Assembly (NCBI GenBank): GCA_023404955.1
Contig: JAEXZY010000153.1
Span: 1-24,858, forward strand
Length of the DNA: 24,858 bases
From: Actinomycetes bacterium
Lineage (GTDB): Bacteria > Actinomycetota > Actinomycetes > Mycobacteriales > Mycobacteriaceae
Direction of reading: 5' to 3'
Positions 6,510-13,791 of this stretch are shown piece after piece. How positions within the stretch are numbered: position 1 is the stretch's first letter; every line of letters begins with the position of its first letter. The notes beneath the pieces are model-generated. The model was not told the origin of the DNA and did not search any database. It worked only from the letters and a program-made list of their open reading frames with translations. Position numbers and translations under genes: made by a program.

Positions 6510-7850
6510 ATGAATTCCGAAGAACGCCGCGCGATCGATCCGGTCCTCGAGCGCCTGGACACCTACGGTCTGGGTCGGCGGCAGTTCGTGAAACTGTTGG
6601 CCGGCAGCGCCGCCGCGCTGACTGCTGCCGGTGCGTTGACCGCGGTGGGCCGGCGCAGCGAGGCCCGCGGTGACGCCGTCGCCTACACCGACGGTCAGTT
6701 CGCCCTGCTGAACTGGTCGGCCACCGGCGACTACCAGGTGCAATGGGCCAAGGCGTATCAAGAGGCCGCTGCCCAATTCGGTTACAAGAGTGTCGTTTTG
6801 GACGGCAAGAGCGACGCCGCAGTGCAGTCCAACCAGTTCAACCAGCTGCTCACGCAGAAGACCACCGCGATCTTCGTCGGGCTCAACGACCCCGGCGCGC
6901 TGCCCACCATGGCCCACGATTCCAACGGGGGCGGGGTGTTGTTCCAGGCGGCCTGGAACTCGCCCGCCTGGTACACGCCGTGGCACAGCGACGCCGACGG
7001 CAACAAGTACAACACCTTTCTGATGCCCGACGAGTACGTCGCCGTCGGCAAAGCCGTCGATGTGTTGGCACGCACGATCGGCGAGGAAGGCACCGTCGTG
7101 CGGGTCGGCGGGTACTACCCGTCGATCGACGGCTGCGAGGTCCAGCGTCGTCTCGCGGTGCACGACACTCTCAAGAAGTACCCGAAGATCACGTTCGCCG
7201 GTGAACTCCACGCCAAGTACGACGCCGATCTGTCCCAGCGCGCCGCGGCGACCCTGCTGGCCCGCTATCCCGACACCCGCGGCATCGTCGCGGTCAACGA
7301 CGACGCAGCCACCGGAGTGGTCGCCGGTATCGAAGCAGCGGGCAAGGTGCCCGGCAAGGACGTCTTCGTGGTCGGAGCCAACGGCTCGACCGCAGGCATC
7401 GACCGGATCGTCAAGGGCACGCAGCTGGTGACCACCGGCAACGTCCCGGCCTACCCCTCGTTCTTCACGGTCGCCCAGTTTCACGACCGGCTCAACGGGT
7501 GGAAACCCGAGGCCGCAGAACGCTTCTACGGATGGCACGCCGAGATCATCACCGCCGACAACGTGCAGGCGTTCAAGTCCCGGTATGTCGACGGACCCAT
7601 CGGCGAGTCGTTCGACGTCAAACTGCTCTCCCGTGTCGAGCACCCCGACGACTTCGATCTGCAGTTCGCCGGCTACCCGGTCGAAGATCTCGAGACCATC
7701 TGGCCGGGTGTACCCAAGCCCGAGGGGTTCCAGTTCCCCGAGGCGTATCTCACCGCACAACGCAACGGCGAATTCGACCGCGTCCGTTCGCTGTACGAGG
7801 ACCACTACCGCGCCCCGGTTCTCGGGCCGTCCCCCTACCAGAAGGTGTGA
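6510..7850 (+). CDS. Tat-exported substrate-binding protein of a CUT2/ribose-type ABC importer
   Basis: 446 residues. The N-terminus carries a twin-arginine motif, 'GRRQFVKLL' (R23-R24), then a hydrophobic Ala-rich stretch (about 29-47), so the folded protein is exported by Tat. There is no lipobox Cys, unlike many Gram-positive binding proteins. The rest is a type-I periplasmic-binding fold (RbsB/XylF-like): 'VGLNDPGALPTMAHDSN', 'GIVAVNDDAATGVVAGIEAAGK' and 'VVGANGSTAGIDRI' are typical hinge and ligand-loop segments. A C-terminal extension of about 80 residues follows the usual fold end. It is the first gene of a three-gene operon, with the ATPase ATG two bases after the stop. The ligand is probably a sugar or sugar-like small molecule; the neighbouring monooxygenase hints at a less usual substrate. 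Confidence 0.85.
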   Translation: MNSEERRAIDPVLERLDTYGLGRRQFVKLLAGSAAALTAAGALTAVGRRSEARGDAVAYTDGQFALLNWSATGDYQVQWAKAYQEAAAQFGYKSVVLDGKSDAAVQSNQFNQLLTQKTTAIFVGLNDPGALPTMAHDSNGGGVLFQAAWNSPAWYTPWHSDADGNKYNTFLMPDEYVAVGKAVDVLARTIGEEGTVVRVGGYYPSIDGCEVQRRLAVHDTLKKYPKITFAGELHAKYDADLSQRAAATLLARYPDTRGIVAVNDDAATGVVAGIEAAGKVPGKDVFVVGANGSTAGIDRIVKGTQLVTTGNVPAYPSFFTVAQFHDRLNGWKPEAAERFYGWHAEIITADNVQAFKSRYVDGPIGESFDVKLLSRVEHPDDFDLQFAGYPVEDLETIWPGVPKPEGFQFPEAYLTAQRNGEFDRVRSLYEDHYRAPVLGPSPYQKV

Positions 7851-7851
7851 C

Positions 7852-9429
7852 ATGAGCTCACGACCAGAACCCCGGCTGCAGGCCACCGGCATCGTGAAGT
7901 CGTTCGGTGCCAACCGCGCGCTCAAGGGTGTCGATCTGAGCGTCGGTGACGGCGAGGTGGTCGGTCTGATCGGCGAGAACGGCGCAGGCAAGAGCACCAT
8001 CCTCAACATCGTCTCCGGCGTGCTGCCCTACGATTCCGGCTCGCTGCTGCTCGACGGTCGCGAGATCGCCCCGAAGACCTATCAGGAAGCCAACAGGCTG
8101 GGCATCTTTCGGGTGTTCCAGGACGCCGCGCTGATCGACTCCCTGGCCGTCTACGAGAACGTCTTCTTCGGCTGGGAACATCTGTTTCGCAGCAGAACCG
8201 GAGGGTTGGACCGTCGCGCCCTGCGCCGCGCCGCGGCCGAGGCGCTCTCGGCGGCCGGCGTGGACGGAGTCGACGTGGGCGCGCCCACGGGCCGGCTGAC
8301 ACCCGGACAGAAGCAGAGCCTCGACATCGCACGGGTGACGGCACTGGCGGAGCTGTTGGAGGTGCAGCGTCCCGTGGTGCTGTTCGACGAGCCGACGACC
8401 GCTCTCGACTCCGAGCACGAGGACAACTTCCTACGTCTTCTGCAACGGCTGCGCGGCGTCGCCGCAGTGGTGTTCGTTTCTCACCGGTTGCCAGAGATCA
8501 TCGAATCCACCGATCGCATCACGGTTTTCAAGGACGGCGAATCGGTGGCCGATCGCCCGACGGCAGGAGTCGACGAGAACGAACTGCACCGACTCATGGT
8601 CGGACGGATACGCACCGAGAACTACTACCGCGAGCACACCCAGCGCGAGATCGACACCGGCGCAGCGCCCCGGTTGGCGGTCGAATCCGTCGGCGGCGCC
8701 GGAGTCTTGCGGGATGCTTCGCTCGAGGTTGCGGCGGGAGAAATCGTCGGCTTGGCCGGTACCGAAGGCTCCGGCAAGCGGGTGCTCGGCGAGATCATCG
8801 CGGGCGCGGTACGCCCTTCTCGCGGACGGATCCTGATCAACGGCGAACCTGTCGGCGGCAACATCGGTGAGCACGTCCGCGCCGGAATCGCCTACGTGCC
8901 GCCCGATCGAAACGACAAGGGGTTGATCACCACCTCGTCGATCGTCGACAACATCCAGCTGGCCTCGCTGCACGACCGATTCGCCACCCGCCTGGTCGGG
9001 TTGTGGGCGGTCGGCCGGGCCCGCACGGTGGCCCAGCAGTACGTCGATGAGTTGGGCATCGTCACCGACGGCATCGACGCGCCGGTGGCTTCGCTGTCGG
9101 GCGGCAACGCGCAGAAGGTACTCATCGCCAAATGGCTTCTCCGACAACCCGATGTCCTGGTCCTCGACGAGCCGACCCAGGGCGTGGACACCGGCGCCCG
9201 AGAAGGCATCTACGAGCTGCTGCGGCAAGTCGCTGCCGCGGGCACCGCCGTCATCCTGGTCAGCGACGACCTTCCCGAACTGATCGGGCTGTCCAACCGG
9301 GTCGCGGTGATCACCGACGGCCGTCTGGTGGCCACGGTGGACGCCCCACCCGGAGCCAAACCGGACGAGCACGACCTCGTGGCGCTGATGATCCCCGGCA
9401 CCACCGCTGTCCCTACCACCATCGGATGA
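7852..9429 (+). CDS. sugar-type (CUT2) ABC importer ATPase, two nucleotide-binding domains
   Basis: 525 residues with two fused ATPase domains, as in RbsA/XylG/MglA. Domain 1: Walker A 'GENGAGKST' (41-49), signature 'LTPGQKQ' (149-155, instead of LSGGQ) and Walker B 'VVLFDEPTTA' (about 175-184). Domain 2: 'GTEGSGKRV' (303-311, lacking the usual Ser/Thr after Lys), signature 'LSGGNAQK' (415-422) and 'VLVLDEPTQGVD' (435-446). The asymmetry is normal for this family, where only one site is fully active. ATG 7852 has AGAAGGTG just upstream inside the binding-protein end. It powers transport through the permease at 9433. Confidence 0.93.
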   Translation: MSSRPEPRLQATGIVKSFGANRALKGVDLSVGDGEVVGLIGENGAGKSTILNIVSGVLPYDSGSLLLDGREIAPKTYQEANRLGIFRVFQDAALIDSLAVYENVFFGWEHLFRSRTGGLDRRALRRAAAEALSAAGVDGVDVGAPTGRLTPGQKQSLDIARVTALAELLEVQRPVVLFDEPTTALDSEHEDNFLRLLQRLRGVAAVVFVSHRLPEIIESTDRITVFKDGESVADRPTAGVDENELHRLMVGRIRTENYYREHTQREIDTGAAPRLAVESVGGAGVLRDASLEVAAGEIVGLAGTEGSGKRVLGEIIAGAVRPSRGRILINGEPVGGNIGEHVRAGIAYVPPDRNDKGLITTSSIVDNIQLASLHDRFATRLVGLWAVGRARTVAQQYVDELGIVTDGIDAPVASLSGGNAQKVLIAKWLLRQPDVLVLDEPTQGVDTGAREGIYELLRQVAAAGTAVILVSDDLPELIGLSNRVAVITDGRLVATVDAPPGAKPDEHDLVALMIPGTTAVPTTIG

Positions 9430-9432
9430 GAA

Positions 9433-10464
9433 ATGACTGCTGAATTGACCTCCCCTGCAACGGGAATCGTAACACCCGAGGCGACCTCCGCCGCGAGCCC
9501 ACCGCCCTCTAGTCGGCCGGCTCGCATCAACCTCACGCGCGACGTGCTGCCGCTGGCCGCGCTGCTGGCCCTGGTGGTGTTCTTCTCCGTCCGCGCCGAA
9601 GCCTTCCTGACGGCGGCCAACCTCACCTTGATCAGCGGGCAGGCCGGCATCCTGCTGCTGGCGTCACTCGGCGCCACGCTCGTCGTCGTGGCCGGCAGCG
9701 TTGACCTGTCCGTCGGATCCATCGCGCTGCTCACCGGTGCAGTGGTCGCCTCCCTGATCAACGACGGCTTCGGCAATCCGATTGTGGTGCTGCTCATCGC
9801 TGTCGCGGTAGGTGCAGCCATCGGACTGCTCAACGGACTGGTGTTCGCCTACGGGCGAGTGCCGTCGTTCATCGCCACCTTGGGTACCCTGTCGCTGTTC
9901 GCCGGGATCGGTCTGACCATCCTGCAGGGCAGCACCATCAACTTCACCAACCAGGGCATCCGTGACCTGGCCATCGGCCAGTTCGTTCCGAACATCCAGA
10001 ACGCCGCACTGATCGCATTGCTCGCGCTGGCCGTGGTGTGGTTCTTCGCCCGGCGCACGCGGTTCGGGCTCTACGTCTACGCCATCGGCGGCAACGAGAA
10101 GGTCGTCGAGTTGGCCGGGGTCAAGACTCGCCGGATCAAGGTGCTCATCCTGGTGGTGTCCGGGATCACCGCCGGGGTGGCCGGCCTGCTGTTGACGGCC
10201 CAGTTGGGCGCGGCGGGGCCGACTCTGGGCTCGCAGATCCTGCTCGACTCGGTGGCGGCCATCGTCATCGGTGGCACCGCACTGTCCGGAGGGGTCGGCG
10301 GGGTCAACCGGACCGTCCTCGGGGTGCTGATCCTGACCGTGCTGTCCAACGGGCTGAACCAGATCGGCGCCGCCGACTACACACAGACCATCATCAAGGG
10401 CCTGGTGATCATCGTGGCCGCCGTGTTCACGATGGCCTCGCAGCGCAAACTGATCGTCAAATAG
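9433..10464 (+). CDS. sugar-type ABC importer permease (RbsC-like)
   Basis: 343 residues. After a cytoplasmic N-terminal tail (about 35 residues) there are roughly eight to ten membrane helices typical of BPD_transp_2 permeases. The family motifs 'VVVAGSVDLSVGSIALL' and 'YAIGGNEKVVELAGV' (the cytoplasmic coupling loop to the ATPase), and 'IVIGGTALSGGVGG', are all present. It starts three bases after the ATPase stop. Only one permease gene is present, so the channel is expected to be a homodimer, as in ribose importers. It completes the importer cassette. Confidence 0.92.
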   Translation: MTAELTSPATGIVTPEATSAASPPPSSRPARINLTRDVLPLAALLALVVFFSVRAEAFLTAANLTLISGQAGILLLASLGATLVVVAGSVDLSVGSIALLTGAVVASLINDGFGNPIVVLLIAVAVGAAIGLLNGLVFAYGRVPSFIATLGTLSLFAGIGLTILQGSTINFTNQGIRDLAIGQFVPNIQNAALIALLALAVVWFFARRTRFGLYVYAIGGNEKVVELAGVKTRRIKVLILVVSGITAGVAGLLLTAQLGAAGPTLGSQILLDSVAAIVIGGTALSGGVGGVNRTVLGVLILTVLSNGLNQIGAADYTQTIIKGLVIIVAAVFTMASQRKLIVK

Positions 10465-10498
10465 CACGGCGGACCGGGGTCCGGCGCCTGAGCGCCAC

Positions 10499-10523
10499 GA
10501 TTCGATGGTCGGCCAGCGGGTAA
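10499..10523 (+). promoter_or_regulatory. weak SigF-like box (GATT-N15-GGGTAA) flanked by an inverted repeat
   Basis: GATT at 10499-10502, 15 bases, GGGTAA at 10518-10523, about 43 bases before the DJ-1 ATG. The -10 fits; the -35 has one mismatch. The 8-base arms GATTCGAT (10499-10506) and ATCGAATC (10537-10544) form a perfect inverted repeat around the box and could be a regulator site. Unverified. Confidence 0.3.
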
Positions 10524-10566
10524 CCGCGGGCCCACGATCGAATCCAGCCAACGAAAGGACGCCACC

Positions 10567-11124
10567 ATGCCGAACGAGCTGAACGGCCGCCGCATCGCAT
10601 TCCTCGCCACCGATGGCGTGGAGAAGGTCGAACTCGAGCGGCCCCGCGACGCCGTCACCGAGGCAGGTGGCCGGGTCGAACTGCTTTCGATCAGCGACGG
10701 CGAGATCGACGCCCGTAACCACGATCTCGAACCGGCGGGCACCATTCCCGTCGACCGACTGGTCAGCGACGCCCGCGTCGACGAGTACGACGCTCTGGTC
10801 ATCCCGGGCGGCACGGTCAACGGCGACAAGCTGCGCCTCGAGGACGCGGCGGTCGCGTTCGTCGGCGAGTTCGTCCGCTCCGGGAAGCCGGTGGCGGCGA
10901 TCTGCCACGGACCGTGGGTGCTGCTCGAGGCCGGCGTCGTCACCGACCGTACGCTCACCTCCTACCCCAGCCTGCGCACCGATTTGCGCAACGCCGGCGC
11001 GACGGTCGTCGACCAGGAGGTCTGCATCGACGGCAACCTCATCACCAGCCGCTCCCCCGACGATTTGCCCGCCTTCTGCCAGGCCATCACCGACCAGTTC
11101 GCCGAGACGCCCGCGCACACCTGA
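10567..11124 (+). CDS. DJ-1/PfpI-family protein (YhbO/Hsp31-like)
   Basis: 185 residues of the type-1 glutamine amidotransferase-like fold. The nucleophile elbow is 'AICHGPW' with Cys113-His114. A Glu in 'GVEKVEL' (E19 or E22) probably contacts the Cys, as in PfpI/DJ-1. 'ALVIPGG' (76-82) is the conserved oxyanion strand. Proteins of this group act as glyoxalase/deglycase-like or stress-protective enzymes, and the exact activity is debated for the family. ATG 10567 is preceded by GAAAGGAC, a good ribosome site. Cytoplasmic, no signal. It is separated from the importer by about 100 bases with a promoter-like box, so it is probably its own unit. Confidence 0.88.
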   Translation: MPNELNGRRIAFLATDGVEKVELERPRDAVTEAGGRVELLSISDGEIDARNHDLEPAGTIPVDRLVSDARVDEYDALVIPGGTVNGDKLRLEDAAVAFVGEFVRSGKPVAAICHGPWVLLEAGVVTDRTLTSYPSLRTDLRNAGATVVDQEVCIDGNLITSRSPDDLPAFCQAITDQFAETPAHT

Positions 11125-11190
11125 TCTGTCGAAACAGTGACCCCGCACGGTCCTGCGTGTGGGAGGCATTGCTGCGGGTAGGCGAATCGC

Positions 11191-11574
11191 ATGCATGAAC
11201 TGACGAAACACTTCATCGACGCACTGAGCCGCCTTCACGAAAGCCGTGACGTCGAACCGCTGGTCGAGCTGTTCTCCGACGACGCGACGCTGACCAAGGC
11301 GGGTCTACCCCTTGGCCAGCACGGCAAGGACGGAGCGCGCACCTTCTGGACGCAGTACCGCGACGTCTTCGACGAACTGCGGTCCGACTTCTCGCACACC
11401 GTCACCGAGGACGGCATCGCGTACCTGGAGTGGAGTTCGGGCGGGACGCTGCGCGACGGGACGGACTTTCGCTACGACGGGGTGAGCGTGCTCGAGGGTG
11501 ACGACACGATTTCCGCGTTCCGCACCTACTACGACACTGCCGCCTTTCTCAACGCGGAGAAGCGCAGCGGCTGA
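11191..11574 (+). CDS. NTF2-like / SnoaL-like domain protein (127 aa)
   Basis: A short alpha+beta protein with the order helix ('MHELTKHFIDALSRLHESRD'), 'LVELFSDDATLTKAG', 'FWTQYRDVFDELRSDFSHTV', then beta strands 'GIAYLEWSSGGTLRDGTDF' and 'DTISAFRTYYDTAAFL'. This is the cone-shaped NTF2/SnoaL fold used by small isomerases, cyclases and non-catalytic ligand binders. Function cannot be named. No strong ribosome site precedes ATG 11191; a GGGTAGGCG stretch lies about ten bases before and could be either a ribosome site or a -10 box. The stop is followed almost at once by the 16-bp tandem repeat. Confidence 0.75.
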   Translation: MHELTKHFIDALSRLHESRDVEPLVELFSDDATLTKAGLPLGQHGKDGARTFWTQYRDVFDELRSDFSHTVTEDGIAYLEWSSGGTLRDGTDFRYDGVSVLEGDDTISAFRTYYDTAAFLNAEKRSG

Positions 11575-11578
11575 GACA

Positions 11579-11642
11579 GCGCCGTGAAACAGCGGCGCCG
11601 TGAAACGGTGGCGCCGTGAAACGGTGGCGCCGTGAGACAGTG
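11579..11642. repeat. four-copy 16-bp tandem repeat before enoyl-CoA hydratase gene
   Basis: Four direct units of gcgccgtgaaacggtg (11579, 11595, 11611, 11627). Units 2 and 3 are identical; units 1 and 4 differ at two positions each. The array fills the gap between the NTF2-like stop (11574) and the ATG at 11648. Each unit holds the palindrome GGCGCC at its boundary and an in-frame-capable GTG. It could bind a regulator, shape the mRNA leader, or vary in copy number. Confidence 0.9.
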
Positions 11643-11647
11643 AGCCC

Positions 11648-12421
11648 ATGAGCCTGGTCACCTACGAGCTCCACGACCACGTCGCGACCATCACGCTGAA
11701 CCGGCCCGAGGCCGGCAACGCCATCAACGGCGCGCTCCGACAGGAACTCAACGCCGCGTGGAACCGGTTCCGCGACGAGGAGGACGCCTGGGTGGGCATC
11801 CTCACCGCAACCGGTCGCGTGTTCTGCGCCGGCGCCGATCTGAAAGACGGCGAAGGGGCGGTCGGGACATTCGGTGGCACGTTCTGGGAGAAACCCACGA
11901 TCAACTCGTTCGAAAGCGGTATGGAGTTGTTCAAGCCGACGATCGCTGCCGTGCAGGGACCGTGCCTGGGCTATGGGCTCACCGGAGTTCTGTTCTGCGA
12001 CTTCGTGATCGCCAGTACGGAAGCGACGTTCGCGTTCCCCGAAGTGTCCATCGGCGTGCCCACGATCGTCGGCGCGATTCGGCTACCGCGACGTCTGCGT
12101 TGGGCCGATGCGATGGAGCTGCTGCTGACCGGTAAACCGATGGCGGCCGAGCGGGCGAAGGAGGTCGGGCTGGTCTGGAAGCTGGTGGAACCCGACGAGC
12201 TCCTACCCGCGGCGCAGGAGTGGGCGCGGACGCTGACCGAGGCGGCACCGCTGGCTCAGCGGGCCACCAAGGAGGTGGCCTGGCGCTCCGCCGACATGGG
12301 GTGGATCGAGTCGGTCCGCTTCGGCGAGGTGATGCGCAAAGTGGCCGGCGCGACAGCCGATGTGGCCGAGGGTATTACGGCCTGGCGGGAGAAGAGGCGC
12401 CCGCAGTGGAAGGCCCGGTGA
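11648..12421 (+). CDS. enoyl-CoA hydratase/isomerase (crotonase) family protein
   Basis: 257 residues with the full crotonase fold. The oxyanion-hole motif 'FCAGADL' is at 59-65 and 'KPTIAAVQGPCLGYG' at about 96-110. In classical hydratases two glutamates act: the first falls in GGGCELA, but the matching segment here is 'GYGLTGVLFCD' with Thr112 in place of Glu. The second is kept as Glu132 in 'FPEVSIG'. With one acidic residue, isomerase, hydrolase or another crotonase reaction is as likely as hydration. ATG 11648 has no good ribosome site; the upstream 64 bases are the tandem repeat. It converges on the glycoside hydrolase gene with 28 bases between stops. Confidence 0.85.
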   Translation: MSLVTYELHDHVATITLNRPEAGNAINGALRQELNAAWNRFRDEEDAWVGILTATGRVFCAGADLKDGEGAVGTFGGTFWEKPTINSFESGMELFKPTIAAVQGPCLGYGLTGVLFCDFVIASTEATFAFPEVSIGVPTIVGAIRLPRRLRWADAMELLLTGKPMAAERAKEVGLVWKLVEPDELLPAAQEWARTLTEAAPLAQRATKEVAWRSADMGWIESVRFGEVMRKVAGATADVAEGITAWREKRRPQWKAR

Positions 12422-12449
12422 CGGGTCCGGACTACCGTCAGGACGGGCA

Positions 12450-13607
12450 TCAAGACGGACGAGGTCGGCCGGTCAGGCTGCGGATCGTGGCGATCTCCGC
12501 CGGTCTATAGGGCTGCCCGTCCTGGCCCAGGAGGTCGTGAAACCACGGCTTCGGTTCCGCCGTGTAGGGGTGATCCCATGAATCCCACGGGAAGTAAGTC
12601 TGCGTCTTGCCGGCCACCAAGCCCCACGCATACGCTGCGACGTTGCGGCGCTTGGTGATCGGCAGGATGTTCTCCACCGTGCAGTCCAGCGAGCGTGCCA
12701 TGTACTCGGTGCACAGCAACGGGCGCCCGGTGAATGCGAGCTCGCTGATGCGGGCATCGAACCCGGCCGGGCTGTCATAGCTGTGGAACGAGATCACGTC
12801 GGACTGCTCGAGCTGAATGCCCGCGATCTCGCTACGCAGCCGGGCATCGCCCCACGGCCCGTCCCACACACCGCTCGTCAGCGGATGGACGGTGCCGACA
12901 GAGCGGGCCCAGCGGAACACCTGGGGCAGCAGGTCGGCGACGAGCGCCACCTTGTCGGCGCGCTCGGTCTCTCGATATTGCTTCGCGGGGTTGTCGGGCT
13001 CGTTCCACAGATCCCACCCCAGGATCCGACGGTCGCCACGGAACCGGGTGAGGACACCGACGACGTAATCGTGCAGCACTCGCTTGTACCGCCGATCGTC
13101 GAGGTTCTCCGCGCCGGGACTCTGCACCCAGCGGGAATTGTGCACACCCGGACGCGGTGCAGCCTGCTTGCCGAGCGCCGGCAGCGGATCCCAGCAGGAG
13201 TCGAACAGGACGAACAGGGGCCGTATCCCATGCCGCGAGGCGATGTCGACCACATGACTGACGCGGCGAAGGAACCCCGCGGGGTCCTGAATCCACAGCA
13301 GGTCGTGCAGGAACACCCGCACCGTGTTCAGCCCGGCCAGGTTGGCCAGCCGCAGCTCGGCGTCGATGCGCAGCGGATCGAACGTCCCCGGCTGGAACAT
13401 CTCCAACTGGTTGACCGCGTTGCCGGCGATGTAGTTGGCGCCCACCAACCAGTCGTGCCCCTGATACCAGCGCCCGGCGCGCTCGGCCGACCATCGACCG
13501 TCGTCGGCCGACGCTCGGGGCACAGGGGTCAGCGTCAGTGCCGCGGCCGCGGCCGCGAGCAGGGGTGCCTTGAGCGCGGTACGGCGGCGCAGCGTCGGGC
13601 GGGTCAA
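12450..13607 (-). CDS. exported glycoside hydrolase, GH5/cellulase-like, TTG start
   Basis: 385 residues. The N-terminus 'RRRTALKAPLLAAAAAALTL' is a twin-arginine-like signal ending near 'RASA' (residue 34), so the enzyme is exported. The (beta/alpha)8 clan A pattern is clear: 'NTVRVFLHDLLW', 'GWDLWNEPDNP' with the acid/base Glu203, 'VISFHSYDSP' and 'LLCTEYMAR' with the nucleophile Glu301. GH5-like relatives cleave beta-glycosidic bonds; substrate is unknown. I chose TTG 13607: AAGGA sits seven bases upstream, the signal peptide starts at once, and no ATG or GTG is nearby. An ATG at 13730 would add 41 residues ahead of the signal and is unlikely. Confidence 0.85.
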   Translation of the reverse strand: MTRPTLRRRTALKAPLLAAAAAALTLTPVPRASADDGRWSAERAGRWYQGHDWLVGANYIAGNAVNQLEMFQPGTFDPLRIDAELRLANLAGLNTVRVFLHDLLWIQDPAGFLRRVSHVVDIASRHGIRPLFVLFDSCWDPLPALGKQAAPRPGVHNSRWVQSPGAENLDDRRYKRVLHDYVVGVLTRFRGDRRILGWDLWNEPDNPAKQYRETERADKVALVADLLPQVFRWARSVGTVHPLTSGVWDGPWGDARLRSEIAGIQLEQSDVISFHSYDSPAGFDARISELAFTGRPLLCTEYMARSLDCTVENILPITKRRNVAAYAWGLVAGKTQTYFPWDSWDHPYTAEPKPWFHDLLGQDGQPYRPAEIATIRSLTGRPRPS

Positions 13608-13778
13608 CGCATCATCCTTCAAACGGGTCGAGAGGAGGCGGGGTAAGGGGAAACCAGGGCAACACTGCGACCGGCCACCCAGTGTATCGATCGGCACCCG
13701 CCACCCGTTACGCCGAACATCAAGCAGCACTGGCGATTTCGCTCAGTGGACAGGACGCCGACGGCCACCCGCCGCGAT

Positions 13779-13789
13779 GTGCTAAGCAC
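13779..13789. promoter_or_regulatory. palindrome GTGCTAAGCAC next to MFS start
   Basis: Perfect 5-bp arms around a single central base, two bases before the ATG at 13792. It is the right size for a half of a small operator, and it would lie over the start of the message. No matching second copy was seen. Confidence 0.3.
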
Positions 13790-13791
13790 TG

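Noticed and set aside
6456..8009. 517-codon open frame on the minus strand opposite the importer genes
   Set aside because: It lies antisense to the binding protein and ATPase, which have clear family motifs. Its translation has no domain and is the Asp/Gly/Val-rich pattern typical of mirror frames in GC-rich genes.
11163..11187. GTGT-N15-GGGTAG as another SigF promoter before the NTF2-like gene
   Set aside because: The -35 has a mismatch in its core, the box lies within about ten bases of the ATG, and the same bases could be a ribosome site.
9664..11238. 524-codon open frame on the minus strand
   Set aside because: It runs antisense across the permease, an intergenic region and the DJ-1 gene; composition is mirror-frame-like (Gly, Asp, Gln, His rich) and no motif is visible.
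11579..11642. CRISPR array
   Set aside because: Units are direct tandem 16-mers with no spacers, and there are no cas genes.
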